Origin: Neobacillus sp. WH10
GTDB lineage: Bacteria > Bacillota > Bacilli > Bacillales > Cytobacillaceae
Assembly: GCF_030123405.1 (NCBI RefSeq)
Contig: NZ_CP126110.1
Span: forward strand, 1,922,001 to 1,986,000
Direction of reading: 5' to 3'
Length of the DNA: 64,000 bases
Shown here one piece after another: positions 53,736 to 61,076 of the stretch (the stretch's first letter is position 1; each line of letters begins with the position of its first letter). The notes beneath the pieces were generated by a model. The model saw nothing but the letters and a program-made list of their open reading frames with translations, ran no database searches and was not told the DNA's origin. The position numbers were made by a program, and so were the translations under genes.

Positions 53736-54605
53736 TTGACGATCCAATGGTTTCCTGGTCATATGGCAAAGGCTCGCAGAGAGGTCACGGAAAAATTAAA
53801 ACTAGTTGATATTATTTTTGAATTGGTGGATGCAAGAATTCCGTATTCCTCAAGAAATCCGATGATTGACGAAATTATTCAGCATAAACCAAGGTTGGTC
53901 TTATTAAATAAAGCGGATATGGCAGACAAGGCTGCAACAAAAGAATGGATTGCCTATTTTGCAGAAAAAGGTATTAAAGCACTCGCGATTAATTCTCAAG
54001 CTGGAGAAGGAATGAAAAATATTGTCCAAGCCTCACATGAGATACTTAAAGAGAAATTTGATCGTTTAAAAGCAAAAGGTGTGAAACCAAGAGCAATTAG
54101 GGCGATGATTGTCGGCATCCCAAACGCAGGAAAATCAACACTCATTAACCGTCTCGCTAAAAAAAATATCGCCAAAACAGGAAATACTCCCGGGGTAACA
54201 AAGGCACAACAGTGGATAAAAGTTGGCAAAGAAATGGAATTGTTGGATACACCGGGGATTTTATGGCCGAAATTTGAGGATCAAGAGGTCGGTATGAAAC
54301 TGGCGATTACAGGGGCAATTAAAGATACATTGTTAAACCTGCAAGACCTAACTGTTTACTCTCTAAGATTTTTGGAACGTGAATATCCTGAGCGTTTGAA
54401 AGAACGTTATCAACTTGATTCCCTACCGGAAAACGTTGTTGAAATGTTCGATCAAATAGGAGTACTTCGCGGCTGCTTAATGGCAGGTGGAATCGTCGAT
54501 TATGACAAGGTGTCTGAATTGGTCGTAAGGGAAATAAGGTCGGAAAAATTTGGCCGCCTTACATTTGAACGGCCAGCTGACATTATGACCGAAAAAGAAG
54601 AATGA
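53736..54605 (+). CDS. rbgA: 50S ribosome assembly GTPase RbgA (YlqF)
   Basis: A 289-residue circularly permuted GTPase required for late 50S maturation. G4 (LLNKADMAD) comes first, then G1 GIPNAGKSTLINRL, G2 TPGVT and G3 LLDTPGILWPK. The C-terminal helical domain binds 23S rRNA. The TTG at 53736 follows AGGAGG by 8 bases and gives the orthologous start MTIQWFPGHMAKARREV. It lies 18 bases after the signal peptidase gene, so they are probably cotranscribed. Confidence 0.96.
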   Translation: MTIQWFPGHMAKARREVTEKLKLVDIIFELVDARIPYSSRNPMIDEIIQHKPRLVLLNKADMADKAATKEWIAYFAEKGIKALAINSQAGEGMKNIVQASHEILKEKFDRLKAKGVKPRAIRAMIVGIPNAGKSTLINRLAKKNIAKTGNTPGVTKAQQWIKVGKEMELLDTPGILWPKFEDQEVGMKLAITGAIKDTLLNLQDLTVYSLRFLEREYPERLKERYQLDSLPENVVEMFDQIGVLRGCLMAGGIVDYDKVSELVVREIRSEKFGRLTFERPADIMTEKEE

Positions 54606-54612
54606 CCAACCA

Positions 54613-54640
54613 AAGCTCTCCACAATGGGGAGCTTCTTTT
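54613..54640 (+). terminator. Intrinsic terminator after rbgA
   Basis: AAGCTCTCC (54613-54621) pairs with GGGGAGCTT (54627-54635) with one T-G pair, followed by CTTTT. Confidence 0.85.
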
Positions 54641-54882
54641 ATATACCACAGTAATTAATTAAAAAAGTATTCCCTGTTTAGAAAATGTTATTTTAAATCT
54701 AGTAAATATTTGATATATTTTTATGGTCGAGATGTTGTAATCGTTTTCATATCTTTTTAAAAAAGAAGGACAAGGACATTTACCAGCAATTATTTATGGT
54801 CACTTTGATGTAATTCTCGTAAAATAAATTGATAAGATTATACGACAAAGAAAATAACTCACTAGATAAAAGGAGTATTTGA

Positions 54883-55545
54883 ATGAAATATCGATCAGCA
54901 TTTGATATTATTGGTCCAGTTATGATTGGGCCATCAAGCTCTCATACAGCAGGTGCAGCACGTATTGGCAGGGTCGCTAGGACCTTATTCGGAGGACTGC
55001 CGAAGAAAGCAATCATCTCATTATACGGTTCATTTGCCAAAACGTATATGGGACACGGAACAGATTTCGCCATTGTGGCCGGACTTTTGAATTTGGATAC
55101 ATTTGATGAAAGAATGCCAAGGTCTTTAGAGATAGCAAAAGAAGCGGGTTTAAATGTAGTTTTTCGTACTGAAGAGGCTGTAACAGAGCATCCAAATACC
55201 GTCAAAATTAATTTATTTGATGAGGAAAACGAACTTGAAATGGTAGGGATTTCAATAGGCGGTGGAACTATTGAAATCACTGAATTAAATTCCTTTCCAT
55301 TAAAGCTTTCTGGAGAACACCCTGCAATTCTGGTTGTTCATCAGGATCGATTTGGCATTATTTCTGCCGTTACAAGTGTATTATCAAAATATGAAATAAA
55401 CATTGGTCATATGGAAGTATCACGGTTAGAAAAAGGTGAAATGGCTTTAATGGTTATTGAAGTCGATCAGAAAATTGAAGAAATTGTTATTGATGAATTA
55501 AAAAATCTTTCAAATGTATCACAAATAATTCGTATGGTTGAATAA
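54883..55545 (+). CDS. sdaAB: L-serine dehydratase, iron-sulfur type, beta subunit (copy 2)
   Basis: A 220-residue paralogue of the protein at 22832-23494, about two-thirds identical by eye. It keeps DIIGPVMIGPSSSHTAGAAR, GSFAKTYMGHGTDFAIV and the C-terminal ACT domain AILVVHQDRFGIISAVTS. Differences concentrate at about residues 75-120. AAAAGGAG precedes the ATG. It forms a separate operon with the alpha subunit between rbgA and rnhB, where B. subtilis has no such genes as I recall. Confidence 0.95.
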   Translation: MKYRSAFDIIGPVMIGPSSSHTAGAARIGRVARTLFGGLPKKAIISLYGSFAKTYMGHGTDFAIVAGLLNLDTFDERMPRSLEIAKEAGLNVVFRTEEAVTEHPNTVKINLFDEENELEMVGISIGGGTIEITELNSFPLKLSGEHPAILVVHQDRFGIISAVTSVLSKYEINIGHMEVSRLEKGEMALMVIEVDQKIEEIVIDELKNLSNVSQIIRMVE

Positions 55546-55575
55546 ATAGATTAACAAACAGCAGGGGGTGTGATC

Positions 55576-56481
55576 ATGTTTCGAAATGTAGCAGAACTGG
55601 TTCGACTTGCAGAAACTAATCAAGTAAAAATAGCGGAGATCATGATCCGACAGGAAATAGAAGTATCAGGTCTTACTAGAGAAGAAGTAATTGCGAAAAT
55701 GGAAACCAATTTAACCGTGATGGAACAAGCGGTGGAAAGAGGTCTTAATGGTGTCTTTTCACATACCGGACTAACGGGTGGGGATGCGGTGATGCTCCAA
55801 AACTATATTAAAAGCGGTAAAGCTATTGGAGGTACGATTTTACTAGATGCTGTCAGTAAAGCAGTGGCCACTAATGAAGTGAATGCCGCAATGGGTGTTA
55901 TTTGTGCAACACCAACTGCAGGTTCTGCAGGTGTGGTACCAGGAACATTATTTGCTGTAAAAGAAAAATTGAATCCAACCCGCGAGGAAATGATTGAATT
56001 CTTGTTTACCGCAGCTGCATTTGGTTTTGTAGTCGCCAATAATGCCTCTATTTCCGGTGCTGCAGGTGGATGTCAGGCTGAAGTAGGCTCTGCAAGTGGT
56101 ATGGCAGCAGCTGCGATTGTAGAAATGGCTGGCGGCTCACCACAGCAGGCATCAGAGGCGATGGCCATCACCTTGAAGAATATGCTGGGATTAGTATGTG
56201 ATCCTGTTGCAGGATTAGTTGAAGTTCCTTGTGTAAAACGGAATGCAATGGGTGCCTCTAATGCTATTACTGCAGCAGATATGGCACTTGCTGGAATTTC
56301 AAGCAGAATCCCTTGTGATGAAGTCATTAATGCCATGTTCTTAATTGGCCAAGCAATGCCATCTTCATTGAGGGAAACCGCAGAAGGCGGCCTTGCCGCA
56401 ACTCCGACTGGCAGAAGACTGGAACAAGAAATTTTTGGAAGTAGCAGCACAGTTAAACTGAAAGACCTAATTGTTTCTTAA
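55576..56481 (+). CDS. sdaAA: L-serine dehydratase, iron-sulfur type, alpha subunit (copy 2)
   Basis: A 301-residue paralogue of the protein at 23522-24406. Cluster and substrate motifs are intact: HTGLTGGDAVMLQNY, ATPTAGSAGVVPG, GAAGGCQAEVGSASG and GLVCDPVAGLVEVPCVKRN. The C-terminal tail (GSSSTVKLKDLIVS) is longer than in copy 1. ATG 55576 is preferred over GTG 55570 because AGGGGGTG precedes it. A terminator follows, so the pair forms its own unit. Confidence 0.95.
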   Translation: MFRNVAELVRLAETNQVKIAEIMIRQEIEVSGLTREEVIAKMETNLTVMEQAVERGLNGVFSHTGLTGGDAVMLQNYIKSGKAIGGTILLDAVSKAVATNEVNAAMGVICATPTAGSAGVVPGTLFAVKEKLNPTREEMIEFLFTAAAFGFVVANNASISGAAGGCQAEVGSASGMAAAAIVEMAGGSPQQASEAMAITLKNMLGLVCDPVAGLVEVPCVKRNAMGASNAITAADMALAGISSRIPCDEVINAMFLIGQAMPSSLRETAEGGLAATPTGRRLEQEIFGSSSTVKLKDLIVS

Positions 56482-56499
56482 TAATAACTCGATAGAACC

Positions 56500-56538
56500 A
56501 GCACACAAATTCGAAATGAATTTTGTGTGCTATTTTTT
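56500..56538 (+). terminator. Intrinsic terminator after second sdaAA
   Basis: AGCACACAAATTC (56500-56512) pairs with GAATTTTGTGTGCT (56518-56531) with a small bulge, followed by ATTTTTT. Confidence 0.9.
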
Positions 56539-56554
56539 GTGTATTGAATTTACT

Positions 56555-56572
56555 ATGATACCAGGGTATCAT
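56555..56572 (+). promoter_or_regulatory. Palindrome before rnhB
   Basis: ATGATACC (56555-56562), AG, GGTATCAT (56565-56572) is a perfect 8-base palindrome with a 2-base centre. It lies 17 bases before the rnhB start, next to the GGGTGA ribosome site. Operator or translation-blocking hairpin are both possible. Confidence 0.5.
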
Positions 56573-56589
56573 TACAACGGGTGAAATAA

Positions 56590-57363
56590 ATGAAGGTACA
56601 AACTATTGCAGAAATTGAACGACAATTAGAAAATATTATGTCAGAAAATGATCCATTTTTGTTACATATCCTTCAAGATGAGCGCAAGGGTGTTCAAAAG
56701 TTGGTACATAAATGGCATAAGCAAATGGAAGAGAACAGACGATTAAAGGAAAAATTCAATGAGATGAGCGCATATGAAAAGAAATGGCGATCTCAAGGAT
56801 TTGAATTGATTGCCGGTGTCGATGAAGTCGGAAGAGGTCCGCTTGCAGGTCCAGTTGTGGCAGCAGCTGTTATTTTGCCAGAGGATTTTTACTTAGCCGG
56901 TCTGGATGATTCGAAAAAGCTTTCAGAAAAAAAACGTCAGGAATTCGATGAAATCATTAGAAGGGAAGCACTGGCTTTTAGCGTTTCGATGATTCATGCA
57001 ATTGAAATTGATGAGATTAATATTTATGAAGCGACAAAAAAGGCAATGAAAGCGGCTATCGCCTTACTAAATCCAAAGCCGGATTTGTTGCTGATTGACG
57101 CGATGAAGCTCGATACCCCTTATCCAACAGAATCTATTATTAAAGGGGATGCAATAAGTGTCTCTATCGCGGCAGCTTCGATTGTTGCAAAGGTAGCAAG
57201 AGATCAACTGATGAAAGAGATTTCGTTAAGCTATCCAGCCTACGGTTTTCAGCAAAATATGGGGTACGGCACGAAGGAACATATAGAAGCAATAAAACAG
57301 CATGGGATTACTTCCTGCCATCGAAAAAGCTTCGCGCCAGTCAAAGATTATATTTTACAATAA
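56590..57363 (+). CDS. rnhB: Ribonuclease HII
   Basis: A 257-residue enzyme that removes RNA from RNA-DNA hybrids, including misincorporated ribonucleotides. An N-terminal helical extension (about 1-70) typical of bacillar RNase HII precedes the catalytic domain. That has IAGVDEVGRGPLAGPVVAAA with the first Asp-Glu pair, LDDSKKLSEKKR, LLIDAMKLD, and KVARDQLM. ATG 56590 follows GGGTGA. It is followed by a terminator, not by ylqG/ylqH as in B. subtilis. Confidence 0.96.
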   Translation: MKVQTIAEIERQLENIMSENDPFLLHILQDERKGVQKLVHKWHKQMEENRRLKEKFNEMSAYEKKWRSQGFELIAGVDEVGRGPLAGPVVAAAVILPEDFYLAGLDDSKKLSEKKRQEFDEIIRREALAFSVSMIHAIEIDEINIYEATKKAMKAAIALLNPKPDLLLIDAMKLDTPYPTESIIKGDAISVSIAAASIVAKVARDQLMKEISLSYPAYGFQQNMGYGTKEHIEAIKQHGITSCHRKSFAPVKDYILQ

Positions 57364-57388
57364 AAAACAGGTTTTGAGCCTGTTTTTT
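57364..57388 (+). terminator. Intrinsic terminator after rnhB
   Basis: AAAACAGG (57364-57371) pairs with CCTGTTTT (57379-57386) around TTTTGAG and leads into a T run to 57388. Confidence 0.88.
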
Positions 57389-57495
57389 ATTATTGTAAAA
57401 AATAAAATCAGTTATCAAAACCCTTTGTAAAACGAATTTTATTAATGTATTATTCTGAATTTTTTAAAGATGGATATAATTTTTTTGCTTAATGG

Positions 57496-57524
57496 TAGAC
57501 AAGGTATGTGTCATTATATAAAAT
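57496..57524 (+). promoter_or_regulatory. Sigma-A promoter of sucCD
   Basis: TAGACA (57496-57501), a 17-base spacer and TAAAAT (57519-57524), each 5 of 6 to consensus. The predicted start near 57531 gives an untranslated leader of about 147 bases. Confidence 0.65.
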
Positions 57525-57552
57525 GAAAACGGAGTCAATTTTTTGGCTGGTT

Positions 57553-57587
57553 AGAAAGTATAAACTATTCAAAATTTTATACTTTCT
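57553..57587 (+). promoter_or_regulatory. First stem-loop of the sucC leader
   Basis: Perfect 11-base arms AGAAAGTATAA (57553-57563) and TTATACTTTCT (57577-57587) around ACTATTCAAAATT. It is too A/T-rich to be a terminator and has no T run. Confidence 0.6.
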
Positions 57588-57609
57588 TCCTGCGCATAAG
57601 AAAAACTAC

Positions 57610-57650
57610 GGCATTCGCCAAAAAAAGACTTGGCGAACGCCAAGTTTTAC
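57610..57650. promoter_or_regulatory. Second stem-loop of the sucC leader with two alternative folds
   Basis: GGCATTCGCCAA (57610-57621) can pair with TTGGCGAACGCC (57630-57641) at 11 of 12 positions. The descending arm can instead fold alone: CTTGGC (57629-57634), GAAC, GCCAAG (57639-57644), then TTTTAC. On the minus strand the small hairpin is followed by TCTTTTTTT, a good terminator reading leftward. It ends 21 bases before the sucC ribosome site. Confidence 0.6.
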
Positions 57651-57677
57651 TAAAAGAGTTTGATAGGAGGATGGGAA

Positions 57678-58838
57678 ATGAATATCCATGAGTATCAAGG
57701 GAAAGAGATCCTCAGAAATTACGGGGTAGCGGTTCCTAACGGAAAAGTGGCATTCACTGTTGAAGAAGCAGTTGAGGCGGCGAAAGAACTAGGCACACAG
57801 GTTTGTGTTGTAAAAGCACAAATCCATGCTGGTGGACGGGGGAAAGCCGGCGGTGTTAAAGTTGCCAAAAACCTTGAAGAGGTTCGTACATATGCAAATG
57901 AAATCCTTGGAAAAACATTGGTAACTCACCAAACAGGGCCTGAAGGTAAAGAAGTGAAACGTTTACTTATCGAAGAAGGCTGTGACATCAAAAAAGAATA
58001 CTATGTTGGTTTAGTACTAGATCGTGCCACTTCACGTGTTGTTTTAATGGCATCTGAAGAAGGCGGTACGGAAATTGAAGAAGTAGCTGCAAAAACTCCG
58101 GAGAAAATTTTTAAAGAAGAAATCGATCCTGCAATTGGCTTACAGGCATTCCAAGCACGCCGTATTGCTTTTAATATCAATATACCAAATGAACTTATTA
58201 ATCAAGCTGTTAAGTTTATGATGGGCTTATACAATGCTTATATCGAAATGGATTGTTCAATTGCCGAAATTAACCCGCTTGTAGTTACAGGAGACGGAAA
58301 AGTAATGGCACTTGATGCAAAATTAAACTTCGACTCAAATGCATTGTATCGTCAAAAAGATGTATTAGCGTACCGTGACCATGAAGAAGAAGATGTAAAG
58401 GAAATTGAAGCATCAAAATATGATTTGAGCTATGTAGCTTTAGATGGAAATATTGGCTGTATGGTTAATGGTGCCGGACTTGCCATGTCAACGATGGATA
58501 TCATTAAACATTACGGTGGCGACCCTGCAAACTTCTTAGATGTTGGGGGCGGTGCGACAGCAGAAAAGGTTACAGAAGCGTTTAAAATTATCCTTTCTGA
58601 TTCAAACGTAAAAGGTATTTTTGTCAATATTTTTGGTGGAATCATGAAGTGTGATGTCATTGCTGAGGGTGTAGTCGAAGCAGCTAAGCAGGTTGGACTA
58701 AGTGTTCCACTTGTTGTTCGCTTAGAGGGAACAAACGTTGATTTAGGTAAGAAAATCTTAGCCGAGTCAAGCGTTGAAATTATTGCTGCAGAATCCATGG
58801 CTGACGGCGCACAAAAAATCGTTTCATTAGTGAAATAG
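57678..58838 (+). CDS. sucC: Succinyl-CoA synthetase (ADP-forming) beta subunit
   Basis: A 386-residue ATP-grasp subunit of the citric acid cycle enzyme that couples succinyl-CoA cleavage to NDP phosphorylation. It starts MNIHEYQGKEILRNYGVAVP, with AQIHAGGRGKAGGVK, and the C-terminal CoA-ligase domain GGGATAEKVTEAFKI and IFGGIMKCDVIAEGV. ATG 57678 follows AGGAGG by 7 bases; the longer frame from 57660 only adds the ribosome-site codons. It is 24 bases from sucD. Confidence 0.97.
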   Translation: MNIHEYQGKEILRNYGVAVPNGKVAFTVEEAVEAAKELGTQVCVVKAQIHAGGRGKAGGVKVAKNLEEVRTYANEILGKTLVTHQTGPEGKEVKRLLIEEGCDIKKEYYVGLVLDRATSRVVLMASEEGGTEIEEVAAKTPEKIFKEEIDPAIGLQAFQARRIAFNINIPNELINQAVKFMMGLYNAYIEMDCSIAEINPLVVTGDGKVMALDAKLNFDSNALYRQKDVLAYRDHEEEDVKEIEASKYDLSYVALDGNIGCMVNGAGLAMSTMDIIKHYGGDPANFLDVGGGATAEKVTEAFKIILSDSNVKGIFVNIFGGIMKCDVIAEGVVEAAKQVGLSVPLVVRLEGTNVDLGKKILAESSVEIIAAESMADGAQKIVSLVK

Positions 58839-58862
58839 GATTGACAAGAAAGGGGAATTAAC

Positions 58863-59765
58863 GTGAGCGTTTTTATTAATAAAGATACTAAGGTTATTGT
58901 TCAAGGGATAACAGGCGGAACAGCCCGTTTTCATACAAAACAAATGCTTGAATATGGCACCAAAATTGTTGGTGGTACATCTCCTGGGAAAAAAGGTCAG
59001 GAAGTTGAAGGTGTACCTGTTTTCAATACGGTAAAGGAAGCCGTTGAAGTAACTGGTGCAAATGCATCTGTTATATATGTCCCGGCACCATTTGCAGCAG
59101 ATTCTATTATCGAAGCTGTTGATGCAGAATTAGATCTTGTTATTTGTATTACAGAGCATATTCCTGTATTAGATATGGTGAAAGTAAAACGTTACATGGA
59201 AGGCAAAAAGACCCGTCTTGTAGGTCCAAACTGTCCAGGTGTTATTACTGCTGATGAATGTAAAATTGGTATTATGCCAGGCTACATCCATACAAAAGGA
59301 CATGTTGGGGTAGTTTCCCGCTCAGGAACATTAACATATGAAGCTGTACACCAACTAACACAAGCAGGACTTGGTCAAACAACTGCAGTTGGTATTGGCG
59401 GTGACCCAGTTAATGGAACTAACTTCATTGATGTTCTAAAGGCTTTTAATGAAGATCCTGAAACATACGCAGTGATTATGATTGGGGAAATTGGCGGTAC
59501 TGCTGAAGAAGAAGCAGCTGAATGGGTTAAAGCAAACATGACAAAACCTGTTGTTGGTTTTATCGGCGGACGTACAGCACCTCCAGGAAAACGTATGGGC
59601 CACGCTGGTGCCATTATCTCTGGCGGAAAGGGTACTGCAGACGAAAAAATCCGCATCATGAATGAATGCGGCATTAAAGTAGCGGATACCCCATCTGTAA
59701 TGGGTGAAACACTGATTGAAGTTTTGAAAGAGCAAGGTCTATATGAAAAGTGTAAGACCCACTAA
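58863..59765 (+). CDS. sucD: Succinyl-CoA synthetase (ADP-forming) alpha subunit
   Basis: A 300-residue CoA-binding subunit that carries the phosphohistidine. Motifs are VIVQGITGGTARFHTKQM, GGTSPGKKGQEVEGVPVF, PNCPGVITADECKIGIMPG and the active-site His segment GKRMGHAGAIISGGKGTA. The start is GTG at 58863 with AAAGGGG upstream. It ends with a terminator-like hairpin. Confidence 0.97.
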   Translation: MSVFINKDTKVIVQGITGGTARFHTKQMLEYGTKIVGGTSPGKKGQEVEGVPVFNTVKEAVEVTGANASVIYVPAPFAADSIIEAVDAELDLVICITEHIPVLDMVKVKRYMEGKKTRLVGPNCPGVITADECKIGIMPGYIHTKGHVGVVSRSGTLTYEAVHQLTQAGLGQTTAVGIGGDPVNGTNFIDVLKAFNEDPETYAVIMIGEIGGTAEEEAAEWVKANMTKPVVGFIGGRTAPPGKRMGHAGAIISGGKGTADEKIRIMNECGIKVADTPSVMGETLIEVLKEQGLYEKCKTH

Positions 59766-59789
59766 TATACACATCATGATGGTTACTGA

Positions 59790-59817
59790 TAGTCCCTCAT
59801 AGTTGAGGGGCTATTTC
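59790..59817 (+). terminator. Terminator-like hairpin after sucD
   Basis: TAGTCCCTCA (59790-59799) pairs with TGAGGGGCTA (59804-59813) around TAGT with one T-G pair. The T tract (TTTCTCG) is short, so termination may be incomplete. Confidence 0.6.
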
Positions 59818-59844
59818 TCGTACTATAAAAAAGGAGAATGAATA

Positions 59845-60744
59845 ATGGATGACTTTAAAGAAAAACTGATTCATTTGCTTCATTACCCAAATATCTCATG
59901 GAATACTGTGTATCAAATGCTAAAAAAGGATCCAACACTTCAGTCCTTGTACCGGACCCAACCTCAGTCATCTCATCAAATTTCCTTATTTCCACAAGTA
60001 AACCACGATAACGCTTTGGATAAATCTTCTATCATTCCTCTACATCCTGACCTTATTCACGAACAAATCCGTCAATACGAAACCAATGATATTACTATGA
60101 TTACTATTTTCGATAATGAATATCCAAAGTACTTAAAAGAAATCTACCAGCCGCCATGGGCTTTATTTCTGAAGGGGGATTTATCGCTTCTTGAAAAAGA
60201 GCCGAAACTTGCAGTTGTTGGCTCTCGTCAAGCAACACAATACGGAAAAAATGCGATTAAGTTAATTTTTCCTAAGTTAATAGATAATGGTGTTCTCATT
60301 GTGAGTGGTTTAGCAAAGGGAATAGATACCCTGGCACATGAATATGCGATAAAAAATGGCGGTAAAACAATCGCTGTTATTGCAGGCGGTTTTTATCATA
60401 TCTACCCAAAAGAAAATATGAGTCTTGCACTTGAATTAATGAAAACACAGCTTGTAATATCCGAGTATCCCCCAGATACCAAGCCGCTTAGATGGCATTT
60501 TCCCGCACGAAATCGAATCATTAGCGGTTTAGCGGCCGGAACGTTTATTATAGAAGCAAAGCGAAAAAGCGGTTCGCTCATCACGGCCAATTATGCCGTC
60601 AACGAAGGTCGTGATGTATTTTCGTTGCCTGGAAGTATTTTTAATCCATATTCCATTGGAGCAAATGATTTAATTCAGCAAGGGGCAAAGCTTGTTACAA
60701 GGGCTGAGGATATTTTGGAAGAAATAAGATTAAACTCTATGTAA
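59845..60744 (+). CDS. dprA: DNA processing protein DprA/Smf
   Basis: A 299-residue protein that loads RecA onto incoming single-stranded DNA during transformation and also works in recombination. The N-terminal helical region (about 1-105) is followed by the Rossmann fold with AVVGSRQATQYGKNAI, SGLAKGIDTLAHEYAI and PLRWHFPARNRIISGL. The C-terminal winged-helix domain of some homologues is absent, as in B. subtilis. AAAGGAG precedes the ATG. No strong terminator follows. Confidence 0.95.
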   Translation: MDDFKEKLIHLLHYPNISWNTVYQMLKKDPTLQSLYRTQPQSSHQISLFPQVNHDNALDKSSIIPLHPDLIHEQIRQYETNDITMITIFDNEYPKYLKEIYQPPWALFLKGDLSLLEKEPKLAVVGSRQATQYGKNAIKLIFPKLIDNGVLIVSGLAKGIDTLAHEYAIKNGGKTIAVIAGGFYHIYPKENMSLALELMKTQLVISEYPPDTKPLRWHFPARNRIISGLAAGTFIIEAKRKSGSLITANYAVNEGRDVFSLPGSIFNPYSIGANDLIQQGAKLVTRAEDILEEIRLNSM

Positions 60745-61076
60745 AATTAAAAACTTAAGAATAAAAATTGTTATTTTTGCAGGTTTTTTCGATTAAATGG
60801 AGAAATTAGCTAAAAAAGGTTGCAAAAATTTCTATTATGTTATACATTTTCCAACAGATGTTCGAAAAAAAGAATATATCAAAAATGAATAAATACTATT
60901 GTAATAAACATATAATTAAAATTTTTGGGATAAGGCAGTTTTGTAAAGTATTTTCTCCAGTTAAAATTGTTAAAACTGGAATTTAGGAAAACTTCTCAAA
61001 TGGTAAGCATCTTAGAAATAGGCTTTTGCCGTATTCGAGGCGCTTTCACACTTTCCCTCTTAAGGAGGATATTTGA
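60745..61076. other. dprA-topA intergenic region
   Basis: These 332 bases are very A/T-rich and hold no ORF. The one clear structure is an inverted repeat TCCAGTT (60956-60962) and AACTGGA (60974-60980). A TTGCAA near 60820 followed by TATACA about 15 bases later could be a short-spaced promoter, but I do not rely on it. TTAAGGAGGAT lies just before topA. Confidence 0.5.
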
